From: Haemophilus parainfluenzae
Lineage (GTDB): Bacteria; Pseudomonadota; Gammaproteobacteria; Enterobacterales; Pasteurellaceae
Length of the DNA: 64,000 nucleotides
Assembly: GCF_036288925.1 (NCBI RefSeq)
Contig: NZ_CP127167.1
Coordinates: 248,001 to 312,000 of the forward strand
Reading direction: 5' to 3'
The notes beneath the pieces are model-generated. The model was not told where the DNA came from, did no database searches, and saw only the letters and a program-made list of their open reading frames with translations. Of this stretch, positions 51,952-60,231 are shown piece after piece; position 1 is the first letter of the stretch; every line of letters starts with the position of its first letter. The position numbers were made by a program, and so were the translations under genes.

Positions 51952-52146
51952 TGTTAAAAACCACCAAAACAAAGAAAACAAAAGAAATAGGAATTTGGCG
52001 AAATTTTACGGACGTAAGTTGGCGGGAATTATTGAAAACAGGGGCTTTGCGGTGCATTGCCCCTTTTTTTATTCTTAGGGAAAGAAAACTAAGAAAAAAT
52101 CAGATCTTTGGTTGATTTAGTCAAAATGAACCAGAAAAACTAAGAA
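51952..52146. other. Candidate prophage left end with transposase-binding repeats
   Basis: Related A-rich motifs occur at 51971 (AAAGAAAACAAAAGAA), 52081 (AAAGAAAACTAAGAA) and 52133 (AGAAAAACTAAGAA), spaced about 110 and 50 bases. Mu L1-L2 and L2-L3 spacings are about 105 and 45. The 470-base stretch 51721-52190 otherwise holds host sequence with an uptake signal at about 51,880, the hairpin at 52041, and no gene that I can see. Confidence 0.5.
52041..52070 (+). terminator. Rightward-facing terminator inside prophage left end
   Basis: GGGGC (52041-52045) pairs with GCCCC (52059-52063), inner TGC/GCA pairs, then seven T (52064-52070). Oriented so as to stop transcripts entering from the host side; no gene upstream of it within the prophage. 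Confidence 0.75.
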
Positions 52147-52190
52147 TTTAAACAAAAAAGAAAAAGTCCGTTTAAATGGCGTTTAAATCT

Positions 52191-52910
52191 TTAAATCAGG
52201 CTATGCCCGATATGCACTACTTGCCCGATGATTTGTAGGTTTTGAGCATTTTCGCCTGTAATGCTGATTGGCGGGTATTCCTCTTTGTTATCGCTGATAA
52301 GCGAAATACCGTTCCATTCCATCTTCACACGCTTAACCCACACACTTTCGCCGTTTTGAACAAGGTAAATGCGGTCGCCTTGAATTTCTTTGCGGCTTAA
52401 ATCTACTAACATCTGATCGTAGTTATTGATAGTTGGTAGCATTGAATTGCCGTTTGCCCAGAATACGGCGCAGTTATCTGCTTTTACGCCTAGGCTTGTT
52501 AGCAATTCGTCTGAATACGGCTCTTGTCCATCAGGCTGGGTGATACCCTCGTTAAAACTCCCAAATCCTGCAGAAACGTTGATGGAGCTATAACTATCAA
52601 TCATACTCACCCCTTCCTCTAACATTGCTTGCATTCTTTCAAATGCACGGCTAACAAGGCTTCCTGCAGGCTTTTCTGCTGTTGTCTTTTCTTCTTTTAT
52701 TTTACCGGTCGCAAGCCATTCAATGCTTACTCCTGTAACTTCTGCAATTTTTACAAGGTTGGAACGAGATGGATCGGCTTCACCTTTTCGCCATCTTGTA
52801 ATTGTAGAAAGTGTTACGCCTGTTTTTCGAGCAAATTCGCTTGGGCCATTCAGTTTATCTACTAGATATTCAATCCTTTCTGGGAAATTGTCTTGATTTT
52901 GGTACTGCAT
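52191..52910 (-). CDS. Mu-like phage repressor (XRE HTH + S24 peptidase)
   Basis: 239 residues. N-terminal helix-turn-helix (PSEFARKTGVTLSTITRWRKG) and C-terminal LexA/CI-type S24 domain with Ser156 in GNSMLPTI and Lys193 in VKRV, 37 residues apart as in LexA. This predicts RecA-stimulated self-cleavage, so induction by DNA damage, unlike classical Mu c repressor which has no S24 domain. Leftward, facing five operators and ner. Confidence 0.9.
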   Translation of the reverse strand: MQYQNQDNFPERIEYLVDKLNGPSEFARKTGVTLSTITRWRKGEADPSRSNLVKIAEVTGVSIEWLATGKIKEEKTTAEKPAGSLVSRAFERMQAMLEEGVSMIDSYSSINVSAGFGSFNEGITQPDGQEPYSDELLTSLGVKADNCAVFWANGNSMLPTINNYDQMLVDLSRKEIQGDRIYLVQNGESVWVKRVKMEWNGISLISDNKEEYPPISITGENAQNLQIIGQVVHIGHSLI

Positions 52911-52925
52911 ACTAACCTCTTTAGT

Positions 52926-53095
52926 CGTAATAGTTAAATAATTACAACTATTACGGAATTAAAAACCAAATTATTACCCGTAATAGAACTAATTAAGTCA
53001 TTGTTTTTATTCTAAATAGTAAAATAATAGATTAAAATATAACCAAATGAAACTATTACGGTGTATTTTATAGTTGCAATATGCAACTATTACGG
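52926..53095. promoter_or_regulatory. Repressor/Ner operator array, five copies
   Basis: AACTATTACGG or its complement occurs at 52926-52935 (complement, 10 bases), 52946-52956, 52978-52988 (complement, one mismatch), 53051-53061 and 53085-53095. The last adjoins an inverted repeat TAGTTGCA/TGCAACTA (53071-53089). The array spans the divergent repressor-ner promoters; in Mu this region also acts as the transposition enhancer. Confidence 0.85.
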
Positions 53096-53137
53096 ATAAT
53101 ATACACCACATAAGGTACAGCAAAAAAGGTGTATTAA

Positions 53138-53407
53138 ATGAGTGTATTAGAAAAAACCAAAAAAACCGCAGAACAGGATTGGCACCGAGCCGATATTCTT
53201 GCGGAATTAAAAAAGAATGGTTGGTCGCTTCGCTCTTTAGCAAAAGAGGGGCAAGTCAGCTACAACACATTAAAAACAGTTTTGGATAAATCTTATCCAA
53301 AGATGGAGCGTTTAGTTGCAAATGCAATTGGTGTTCCACCTGAAGTTATCTGGGCTGGTCGTTTTGCTGAACGAAATAAAAAACCAACATTACAACATAA
53401 GTACTGA
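53138..53407 (+). CDS. ner: Ner-like DNA-binding protein
   Basis: 89 residues of the Ner/Nlp family. Winged-type helix-turn-helix: WHRADILAELKKNGWSLRSL, then VSYNTLKTVLDKSYPKMERL, typical of Mu Ner, which turns down early and repressor promoters during lytic growth. It is the first rightward gene, next to the operators. Confidence 0.9.
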   Translation: MSVLEKTKKTAEQDWHRADILAELKKNGWSLRSLAKEGQVSYNTLKTVLDKSYPKMERLVANAIGVPPEVIWAGRFAERNKKPTLQHKY

Positions 53408-53440
53408 TTTTAACCGTAAAAGTTATAAAAAGGAACATTT

Positions 53441-55495
53441 ATGGATAATCAAAGCTTAAAAACGCACTATTCAGTGTATGAGTTAGCAAACTTAAAGCTA
53501 AAAACACTACCTTCAGCCCCCAAAAACATTTGGGAACAAGCCAAGCGAGAAAACTGGAAATCTCAAAAACGCCAAGGGCGTGGTGGCGGGCTGGAATATG
53601 AATTAGCCAGTTTACCAATCGAAGTGCAAAACGAACTGCTGCTCAAAACTACCCCAGAGCAAACGGCGGTAGCTTTGCAAAAAATCGAAGAAACTCGACC
53701 GCTTGCAAGCAATGAAGTCTGGCAATTATGGGACGAAGCAAGTGCAAAAGCCCAAGAGCAAGCCAAAATCAAACTTGGCACGATGTTTGCAGTAGCAAAT
53801 TTAGTGGAAAGTGGTGTGAACGTGTTAGATGCCTTCCAGCTCGTCTGTGGTAAAGAAAATGCCGAACGGCTGAAAAATAACGAGAAATTACTCTCAGTTG
53901 GTTCTTTAAAAAATTGGTGGTATCGGGTCAAAGACGCCCCACGGCAAGATTGGCTGCCCTTAATGCTAAACAACAGCGGCAAGAGTAGCAAAAATGTGGC
54001 GGAAATAGATGAAGAGGCTTGGCAGTTCTTCAAAAATTTCTACTACAGTCGTGAAAAACCCTCACTGGCTCACAGCTATGAGGTATTAAAACAAGCCGCA
54101 CAATACAACGGTTGGCGTATTCCCTCTCGCTCTTCGCTGAAACGCAAAATGGAACGAGACGTACCAAAAACCGAAGAAGTGTTCCGTCGTGAAGGTCAAT
54201 ACGCATTAAGCCGGCTTTATCCCTCACAGGTTCGCACCGTGGCAATGTTACAAGCGATGGAGTGGATCAACGGCGACGGTTATCAACACAACGTTTGGGT
54301 GCAATTCCCCGATGGTGAGATCAAACGCCCGAAAACATGGCTTTGGCAAGATGTTCGCACCCGTAAAGTGCTGGCTGCTAGAACTGATAAATCGGAAAAC
54401 ACCGACACCATACGCCTCAGTCTGCTTGATGTGATTAGTCGCTACGGTTTGCCGAAACACTTAACCATCGACAACACCCGAGCGGCAGCCAACAAGAAAA
54501 TGACAGGTGGGGTAAAAAACCGCTACCGCTATCAAGTAAACGAAAACGAAGTGCAAGGCATTATTCCGGCACTCGGCATTGAACTGCACTGGACGTCGAT
54601 TCAATTCGGCAAAGGACGCGGTCAAGCCAAACCGATTGAGCGTGCGTTCTCTCACGGTGGTTTGGGAGATTATGTTGATAAGCATCTTTTGTTGAGAGGG
54701 GCTTACGCTGGGGCAAATGCTTATGAAAAGCCTGATTATGACGGCAAAAACGGTGCAGAACAGCCTGTCGATTACGCCACATTCTTAATGGCATTAGAGC
54801 AAGGCATTCAGCAATGGAACAACGTGGGCAACCGCCTCACCGAAATTTGTGCAGGCAAAAGCAGTTATGCCGAAGCCTTTGAGCGAGATTGGGCGGTTGC
54901 TGAAAAACGCCCCATCAACCAAAGTCAAATGCGGTTATTGCTCACACTTCACGAGGAAGTTCGCCTTAACCAAGACGGCACGTTCTACCTCAACGCAGGC
55001 AAAATCGGCACTAATAAAAACCGTTACGAGTCGCTGGAGCTTATCGGTACGTCACACAAAAGAGTTGTGGTGCGCTATGACCCAGCAAATCTTCACGACA
55101 AAGTGTGGGTATATGCCTTAACAGGCGAATACTTGACGGAAGCAGAAATTACCGAGAAAGCAGGCTTTGGCGACCAAATGGCAGGACGCGAACATAACAA
55201 AGCAATGCGCAACTGGGTAAAACATACCGAAAAAGCGGCGAAAGAACGCGCCAAAGCGGAAGAAATGGAACTCAGCAATTACGCACCAACGGTGGAATTT
55301 GAAGAGCGGTTCTTGGAAATGTTGCCAGAGCCAGTAAAAGCCCCTCAACCGCAAGCAGAAGAGGTGGAATATGAAGAAGTGCTAGATTTCAACGCAGTGC
55401 GAAAAGTACCTAAAAAGGTTGAAGTAGAAACCGAAGAAATCAGCGAATTTGAACAAGCTTTTATGAACGCCGTGGCGATGAAACGCAAGATTTAA
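53441..55495 (+). CDS. MuA-like DDE transposase
   Basis: 684 residues. N-terminal DNA-binding winged-helix domain (YSVYELANLKLKTLPSAPKN, cited in part; WKSQKRQGRGGG), then the catalytic core with Asp279 (NGDGYQ), Asp344 (TIDNTRAA) and Glu400 (KPIERAF); in MuA these are 269, 336 and 392. Followed by a beta-barrel and a C-terminal tail for MuB and ClpX contact. AAGGAAC before the ATG. Cuts phage ends and joins them to target DNA. Confidence 0.95.
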   Translation: MDNQSLKTHYSVYELANLKLKTLPSAPKNIWEQAKRENWKSQKRQGRGGGLEYELASLPIEVQNELLLKTTPEQTAVALQKIEETRPLASNEVWQLWDEASAKAQEQAKIKLGTMFAVANLVESGVNVLDAFQLVCGKENAERLKNNEKLLSVGSLKNWWYRVKDAPRQDWLPLMLNNSGKSSKNVAEIDEEAWQFFKNFYYSREKPSLAHSYEVLKQAAQYNGWRIPSRSSLKRKMERDVPKTEEVFRREGQYALSRLYPSQVRTVAMLQAMEWINGDGYQHNVWVQFPDGEIKRPKTWLWQDVRTRKVLAARTDKSENTDTIRLSLLDVISRYGLPKHLTIDNTRAAANKKMTGGVKNRYRYQVNENEVQGIIPALGIELHWTSIQFGKGRGQAKPIERAFSHGGLGDYVDKHLLLRGAYAGANAYEKPDYDGKNGAEQPVDYATFLMALEQGIQQWNNVGNRLTEICAGKSSYAEAFERDWAVAEKRPINQSQMRLLLTLHEEVRLNQDGTFYLNAGKIGTNKNRYESLELIGTSHKRVVVRYDPANLHDKVWVYALTGEYLTEAEITEKAGFGDQMAGREHNKAMRNWVKHTEKAAKERAKAEEMELSNYAPTVEFEERFLEMLPEPVKAPQPQAEEVEYEEVLDFNAVRKVPKKVEVETEEISEFEQAFMNAVAMKRKI

Positions 55496-55537
55496 ACGCC
55501 ATTTAAACGAATTTAAACATTTAAACGAGGTTTAAAA

Positions 55538-56455
55538 ATGAACTTAGTCAATCAAATCCAACAACACTTAACCAACAGCCAAATCACTCAAGCTCAGCTT
55601 GCTCGCGAAGCAGGCGTAAATGCAGGTGCATTGTCAGCATACCTTAACGACAACTACAAAGGCAACATTGCAGATGTGGAAGCAAAACTAACTGCTTACC
55701 TTGAGAAAAAAGCGGTGCAAGCCCGTGAGTTTGTAGAGGCACCAGCCTTTATTGAAACAGCGACATCTCGTCAAATTTTCAAAACGCTGGAATTTGCTCA
55801 AATCGCTAACTGTTTGGCGACCGTGTACGGCATGAGCGGGGTCGGCAAAACCAAAGCAATCCAAGAATTTGCCAAAAACCACGCTAACGTCTGGCTGGTC
55901 ACCGCAAGCCCAAGCCGTTCAAGTTTAAGCGAAATTCTTTACGAAATCGCCCTTGAGTTAGGCATCAGCGACGCACCACGCAGAAAAGGCACGCTCTCAC
56001 GCCTGATTGCCCGCAAAATCAAAGGCACAGAAGGCTTGCTGATTGTCGATGAAGCCGACCACCTTCCTTATGAGGCACTCGAAGAACTCCGCATTATGCA
56101 AGAAGAAGCTGGCATTGGCTTAGTGTTGGTGGGGAACGACAAGGTTTACACCCGCATGAAAGGTGGTATTAGCCCAAGTCACGAATACGCCCGCTTGTGG
56201 TCACGCGTGGCAAAAAATACCAGCATTCAAAAAACCAAAAAGGCAGACACGCAGGCAGTCGCTGCAGCGTGGGGCTTAGAAACCGACGAAGATGCCTTAA
56301 AAGTGATGCAAAGCATTACCGAAACAGGCGGTGGTTTGCGAATTTTAACCCAAACGCTACGCCTTGCAGGAATGGTAGCAAAAGGATCTGGCAAGTTGAT
56401 TGATGCCGACTTAATCATTAAAGCTCGCCAAGAGTTATTAGGCAAAGGCGAATAG
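55538..56455 (+). CDS. MuB-like target-selection ATPase
   Basis: 305 residues. N-terminal helix-turn-helix (SQITQAQLAREAGVNAGALS), then an AAA+ core with Walker A GMSGVGKTKAIQ (about residues 98-109) and Walker B GLLIVDEADHL, and a small C-terminal domain. Activates the transposase and picks target sites away from the phage itself. 42 bases after A, with a CGAGG site. Confidence 0.94.
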   Translation: MNLVNQIQQHLTNSQITQAQLAREAGVNAGALSAYLNDNYKGNIADVEAKLTAYLEKKAVQAREFVEAPAFIETATSRQIFKTLEFAQIANCLATVYGMSGVGKTKAIQEFAKNHANVWLVTASPSRSSLSEILYEIALELGISDAPRRKGTLSRLIARKIKGTEGLLIVDEADHLPYEALEELRIMQEEAGIGLVLVGNDKVYTRMKGGISPSHEYARLWSRVAKNTSIQKTKKADTQAVAAAWGLETDEDALKVMQSITETGGGLRILTQTLRLAGMVAKGSGKLIDADLIIKARQELLGKGE

Positions 56456-56463
56456 GAGGATTT

Positions 56464-56781
56464 ATGCAAAAAGTTTACAACAAAATGGCAGGCGAAATGA
56501 TGAGCCCTCGCAATGCCGTTATCCATAACCAATTAGCTATGCTTGAAATCGCCACACTTGAATGCGAAGCCTTGGGGCTTGAGGTGGAAACCGTCGAATG
56601 GTTCGACAACAGTCGCCCCCGCTTAGTGGTAAAAGATTGCTCAGCTTTGCGCCATTTAATTAAGACTGGTAAAGCCTTTAATTATGGCTCGGAAGTGAAA
56701 AACGGCATCCGTATTTACCTAAATCAAATGATAGTAAAAGGCGTAAAAATTATTTGGAAATCAGATGTAACTAAACATTAA
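56464..56781 (+). CDS. Early-region protein of unknown function
   Basis: 105 residues, soluble, slightly basic. No motif recognised. Sequence features are MAGEMMSPRNAVIHNQLAML, then ETVEWFDNSRPRLVVKD and a basic C-terminus. AGGAGG lies right before the ATG and the gene is 8 bases after B. Mu has kil and unnamed genes in this place, but I see no clear match. Confidence 0.75.
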   Translation: MQKVYNKMAGEMMSPRNAVIHNQLAMLEIATLECEALGLEVETVEWFDNSRPRLVVKDCSALRHLIKTGKAFNYGSEVKNGIRIYLNQMIVKGVKIIWKSDVTKH

Positions 56782-56795
56782 CCACAGGAGAAACT

Positions 56796-57305
56796 ATGGC
56801 AACGAAAGTAAAAAGCCAAGCGAAATTACGCTTTGTAAGCGTAGAACAGGTGCAAAGTGCGATTAAAGAAATCGGCGATTTAAGCCGTGAGCACACTCGC
56901 CTTGCGACCGAGATGAACGACAAGATTGGGGCAACAAGTGAACACTATGCCCCGAAATTGAAAGCCTTAAAAGAAGAGATTGAACCATTGCAAAAGGCGG
57001 TGCAGGAATACTGTGAGGCAAACCGTGATGAGCTTACCGAGTTCGGCAAAACTAAAACAGCGAACTTTGTCACCGGCGAAGTGCAATGGCGACAACGTCC
57101 ACCATCAGTCGCCATTCGTGGAGCGGAAGCGGTGATGGAATTCTTGCAACGTATGGGCTTCGACCGCTTTATTCGCACCAAGCAAGAAATCAACAAAGAA
57201 GCGTTGCTCAATGAGCCTGATGTCGCAAAAGGGATTGCCGGCGTGACAATTAAACAAGGGCTAGAAGATTTTGTGATTAAACCGTTTGAGCAGGAGGCGA
57301 GATAG
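56796..57305 (+). CDS. gam: Host-nuclease inhibitor Gam
   Basis: 169 residues of the Mu Gam family, which binds double-strand DNA ends as a Ku-like dimer and blocks host exonucleases. Long helical N-terminus (LSREHTRLATEMNDKIGATS), then FGKTKTANFVTGEVQWRQRP-type strand region and the helical end with RTKQEINKEALLNEPDVA. CAGGAG before the ATG. Confidence 0.92.
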   Translation: MATKVKSQAKLRFVSVEQVQSAIKEIGDLSREHTRLATEMNDKIGATSEHYAPKLKALKEEIEPLQKAVQEYCEANRDELTEFGKTKTANFVTGEVQWRQRPPSVAIRGAEAVMEFLQRMGFDRFIRTKQEINKEALLNEPDVAKGIAGVTIKQGLEDFVIKPFEQEAR

Positions 57306-57601
57306 TGAGAAAGCCAAAACAGAAACTTTTAACGTTTCCAAACGTATGTTTATTGCTTCTTGGGATTTGTAGCATGCTAGGTTTAGCAGTGGTTTGGTTT
57401 ATTCCATTTGTTGGCCAGGCCTTAATTTGGAACTCCCTCGTTTTTCTATGCTGGGTTGTGTATTTCGAAGTGCGCGGCTTAAAAGATTGGGGCGAACACA
57501 ATCTTGAGCAATTAGTAAAGATGGCTGAAGTTTCCGCAGCAGCAGCTTACAAAATTAAGCAGCATGGTGGCAAAGTGATAATGAATGGTAAGGAGATGTA
57601 A
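57305..57601 (+). CDS. Two-helix membrane protein, early region
   Basis: 98 residues from a GTG that overlaps the gam stop (TAGTG); AGGAGG lies 10 bases before. Two hydrophobic helices (VCLLLLGICSMLGLAVVWFI and LIWNSLVFLCWVVYFEV) and a soluble tail. No family recognised. Overlap with gam and with the next gene shows one transcript. Confidence 0.75.
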   Translation: MRKPKQKLLTFPNVCLLLLGICSMLGLAVVWFIPFVGQALIWNSLVFLCWVVYFEVRGLKDWGEHNLEQLVKMAEVSAAAAYKIKQHGGKVIMNGKEM

Positions 57602-57675
57602 TGAGTGCCTCCGTAATTTGCTTAATCGTTGCCAGCGTACTATCGCTTATCGTGCTGTATTTGGAACAAGATTAA
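57601..57675 (+). CDS. 24-residue membrane peptide
   Basis: ATG at 57601 directly overlaps the stop of the previous gene (TAATG) and follows AAGGAG. Reads MSASVICLIVASVL then SLIVLYLEQD: almost wholly one membrane helix. Too short for most gene finders. The coupling and ribosome site support translation; function unknown. Confidence 0.6.
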   Translation: MSASVICLIVASVLSLIVLYLEQD

Positions 57676-57700
57676 AGCCTATTTAAAAGCCCTTTAAATC

Positions 57701-57730
57701 TCCCCTAACCCCTCTTTGCAAAAGAGGGGG
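57701..57730. repeat. CCCCTCTTTGCAAAAGAGGGG-type hairpin repeat
   Basis: CCCCTCTT (57709-57716) and AAGAGGGG (57722-57729) form a stem-loop between two early phage genes. Similar CCCCTCTTTGC hairpins recur in intergenic DNA of many bacteria, so this may be a mobile palindrome. No T tract follows. Confidence 0.6.
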
Positions 57731-57778
57731 ACGGACTGAGGGGCTTTCGTAATAAGTTTTAACCCACAGGAGAAACCG

Positions 57779-58000
57779 ATGAAAACCAAACGACCACATG
57801 CCAAAAGCGTGGAAAACTTCAACCGCTACCGCTTTTATGCGGAAAAAGCAGCAAAAGAAGAACAAGCCGGCAATTACGAAGAAGCCGAAACCAATTGGGA
57901 TTTAGCAATGCTTTCTGCCAGCCCCGAAAACAAAGAATGGGCAATCCACCGACGCGATCTTTGCCAACGTATGCATCAAAGACCATTTGAGGGGGAATAA
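57779..58000 (+). CDS. Small charged early-region protein
   Basis: 73 residues, strongly charged and helical (NFNRYRFYAEKAAKEEQAGN, then YEEAETNWDLAMLSA), like a single TPR-type helical pair. CAGGAG lies 8 bases before the ATG. Overlaps the next gene by one base. Function unknown; similar small proteins occur in Mu-like prophages of Pasteurellaceae. Confidence 0.72.
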   Translation: MKTKRPHAKSVENFNRYRFYAEKAAKEEQAGNYEEAETNWDLAMLSASPENKEWAIHRRDLCQRMHQRPFEGE

Positions 58001-58218
58001 TGACAACCCAAACCTTAAATTTAGATGATGTTACCCGTGAAGTAGCCGATGTCATCAGCAATTTTGAACTGGTGCAATCTTGCGTATTAGGCGGTGATAT
58101 TGAAACCGCAAAAACAATGTATGCCAGAACATTAGAACAGGCAAAAAAATTCGGTCGCCGTTTAGCTTATAGTGAAATCAAAATGGAATTCGGTGCGGTG
58201 TTTGATCCGAATTGTTAA
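58000..58218 (+). CDS. Small early-region protein
   Basis: 72 residues, ANR-like size but not recognised. Two helices predicted from ETAKTMYARTLEQAKKFGR and LAYSEIKMEF. Start overlaps the previous stop (TAATG) and follows AGGGGG. An uptake signal, the only one in the prophage, lies 20 bases after the stop. Confidence 0.7.
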   Translation: MTTQTLNLDDVTREVADVISNFELVQSCVLGGDIETAKTMYARTLEQAKKFGRRLAYSEIKMEFGAVFDPNC

Positions 58219-58294
58219 AGCAAATTTACAGCCTATTTTAACCGCACTTTGAGTAGGCTGAATAATGTATTTTAAAAGGAATAACGGAGTATTT

Positions 58295-58531
58295 ATGAAA
58301 GGCTATGAAATTACTCTTGAGGATAAAGGGCAAGACTTCACAAAACTTATAACCAATAAAGACGGCATTGTAGTTAAAGCAGAGCCGTACCAGACGGAAA
58401 TATGGAAAGGAGCCTTAATCCCTATTAGTCAGCAGAAAATTGGTGATCTGTGTATGATTCATCATTTACCACATATTGAATATGGTTACCTACAATACAA
58501 GGTGTTAGATATTAAAAAATTTAATTGTTGA
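58295..58531 (+). CDS. Unknown early-region protein
   Basis: 78 residues. Start MKGYEITLEDKG is chosen because CGGAG lies 5 bases before; an ATG 10 codons earlier has a weak site. Beta-rich by eye. More AT-rich than its neighbours and follows a 76-base gap with an uptake signal, so possibly inserted cargo. No family recognised. Confidence 0.6.
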   Translation: MKGYEITLEDKGQDFTKLITNKDGIVVKAEPYQTEIWKGALIPISQQKIGDLCMIHHLPHIEYGYLQYKVLDIKKFNC

Positions 58532-58563
58532 GTAAAAAGCATTTAATTAGCTAGGAGGTAACG

Positions 58564-58950
58564 ATGATTACAGTTGAACAATGGAAACAAATTAAAACTG
58601 CCTTAGATGGTATTTGTGGTGGTGTTAAATTTCTCTATAAAGAGAAAACTTTATCCGTATATGTAACACAAAGGGGTCGAAAATTAGAGCTTAATGTTTA
58701 TATAAATGGAGAAATTCGAGGATATTGGCAAAACCCTGTCAGCGAAATGCATCCGTTGGCGAAAGAAGTTTGGTATATCTCAACACGTCAAGTCTATTCT
58801 GCCAAACAGAAAAAAGAGTTGAAACAATTTTTGAATAAAAAAGAGCTAAATCAGAAAGTGGAAATCTTGTTGCCGTGGTTTCCTTCTCCAACCGCATTTA
58901 TTCGGCAATATAAGAAGCTCGAAGGCTTAGAATTGTTAGAGGTGCTTTAA
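58564..58950 (+). CDS. Unknown early-region protein
   Basis: 128 residues. Strong AGGAGG 6 bases before the ATG. A mixed alpha-beta protein (VEQWKQIKTALDGICGGVKF; KKELKQFLNKKELNQK); no motif recognised. Overlaps gemA by one base, so cotranscribed with it. Confidence 0.65.
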   Translation: MITVEQWKQIKTALDGICGGVKFLYKEKTLSVYVTQRGRKLELNVYINGEIRGYWQNPVSEMHPLAKEVWYISTRQVYSAKQKKELKQFLNKKELNQKVEILLPWFPSPTAFIRQYKKLEGLELLEVL

Positions 58951-59498
58951 TGACTGACAAAGCTAAACTAATCCAGCTGATCCATATTGGCAAGCAGCAA
59001 TTAAATATGGACGATTTCAGCTATCGTGAAATGGTCAAGCGGCTGACCAATAAAACCAGCTCCACCAAATGCACTATCGTAGAACTGCACAAAATCTTAC
59101 ATGAGCTGCAACAAAAAGGGGCTAAAGTAAAATGGTTTGCAAAATGCGGCACAAAACCGACCGCTTATAGTCCTGCCACAGGTGAAACCAAGGTAAAAAG
59201 TGAAATTGCTCATAAAATCCGAGCTGTCTGGATTCAGATGGGTAAGCACGGATTTTTAGCTGACCCAAGCGAAAAAGCCTTAAACAGCTATATGCGAAAA
59301 GTGATGAACAGAGATAAAAGCGTACTTGCCCTCAATGTTGGGGCGTTAAACGGCAACGAAGCAAGCCGATTTTTGGAAATTTTGAAAAGATGGCATAGAC
59401 GGATAATGTTCAAAGCTATCAGCGAAAAAGGCTATGAATTAGGCGACCCAGAAGCCAGTTACGATACCGTGACGGAGTATTTTAATGAAGTTATGTAG
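58950..59498 (+). CDS. gemA: GemA/gp16-family regulator
   Basis: 182 residues of the Mu gp16 (DUF1018) family: KAKLIQLIHIGKQQLNMDD, YREMVKRLTNKTSSTKC, then a conserved region with IWIQMGKHGFL-like IRAVWIQMGKHGF. In Mu, GemA changes host gene expression and DNA supercoiling. Overlaps the next gene by 14 bases. Confidence 0.88.
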   Translation: MTDKAKLIQLIHIGKQQLNMDDFSYREMVKRLTNKTSSTKCTIVELHKILHELQQKGAKVKWFAKCGTKPTAYSPATGETKVKSEIAHKIRAVWIQMGKHGFLADPSEKALNSYMRKVMNRDKSVLALNVGALNGNEASRFLEILKRWHRRIMFKAISEKGYELGDPEASYDTVTEYFNEVM

Positions 59499-60039
59499 AT
59501 GTCCCATTTGCCACAGCGATATACATCTCGAAGGCTTAATCGAAGACGATGCTGGGCGTGAACTGCTTGGCAAAATTAGCCAACTTACCCACGGTTGCGC
59601 CCAGCCGATGGTCGGTTACTTAGGCTTATTTAAGCCAACTAAAAGCAATCTCAACAACGCCCGTGCGTTAAAAATTGTCAGCGATGTATTAGAACTTTAC
59701 CCTTGCTCATTGTTACTGGCACAGGCATTATCGGAAACAGTAGCAAGCCTACGCAAAAAACGCCAACAAGCCTTGCAAGCGGGGCAGAAAATTGAACCAC
59801 TGACGAACCATAATTATTTAAAATCGGTGTATGAGACTCAAAAACCACACTTTGCTGTGATTCGCTCTGGCAAAAATCAGTCAGAAACCGTCAAAGCCCA
59901 ACAAGCGGAAGACAAAAAAGTGCAAGATGCGATTTTATACGTCGAACGTTTCGCGCAGCTCGGGCAGGAAGAATTTGTGAAAAACACCTCCGAATACCAA
60001 ATTTGGCTGAAACACAAACAGCAAAAACAAGCCCTTTAA
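59485..60039 (+). CDS. Zinc-ribbon early/middle protein
   Basis: 184 residues. N-terminal CRCPIC and a later Cys in HGCAQPM form a possible zinc ribbon; the rest is helical and basic with Gln-rich segments. Similar proteins follow gemA in Haemophilus Mu-like phages. The role is unknown; a DNA- or polymerase-binding role is a guess from the zinc motif. Confidence 0.7.
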   Translation: MKLCRCPICHSDIHLEGLIEDDAGRELLGKISQLTHGCAQPMVGYLGLFKPTKSNLNNARALKIVSDVLELYPCSLLLAQALSETVASLRKKRQQALQAGQKIEPLTNHNYLKSVYETQKPHFAVIRSGKNQSETVKAQQAEDKKVQDAILYVERFAQLGQEEFVKNTSEYQIWLKHKQQKQAL

Positions 60040-60048
60040 ACTCTCCCC

Positions 60049-60072
60049 AAGGCGGTCATTACCGCCTTTTTT
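60049..60072 (+). terminator. Terminator at end of early operon
   Basis: AAGGCGGT (60049-60056) / ACCGCCTT (60061-60068) with tetraloop and T tract. Ends the early transcript before mor. Confidence 0.9.
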
Positions 60073-60231
60073 CTTGTCTGTTATTTACGATTTTTAACTT
60101 TTTGCTATTCGCTAAAGCCTTGCTATATAAGGCTTAAAGCCACTTTTCGCCTTGCATTAAGAAAAATTGTGCTAGTGGGAAATTTTAGGTTTTGTACAAT
60201 AGGCACATTGATAAATTGAATTGGGTAAGCT

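Noticed and set aside
54461..54794. Overlapping reverse frames inside the transposase gene
   Set aside because: They lack ribosome sites and family features and follow the codon bias of the transposase on the other strand.
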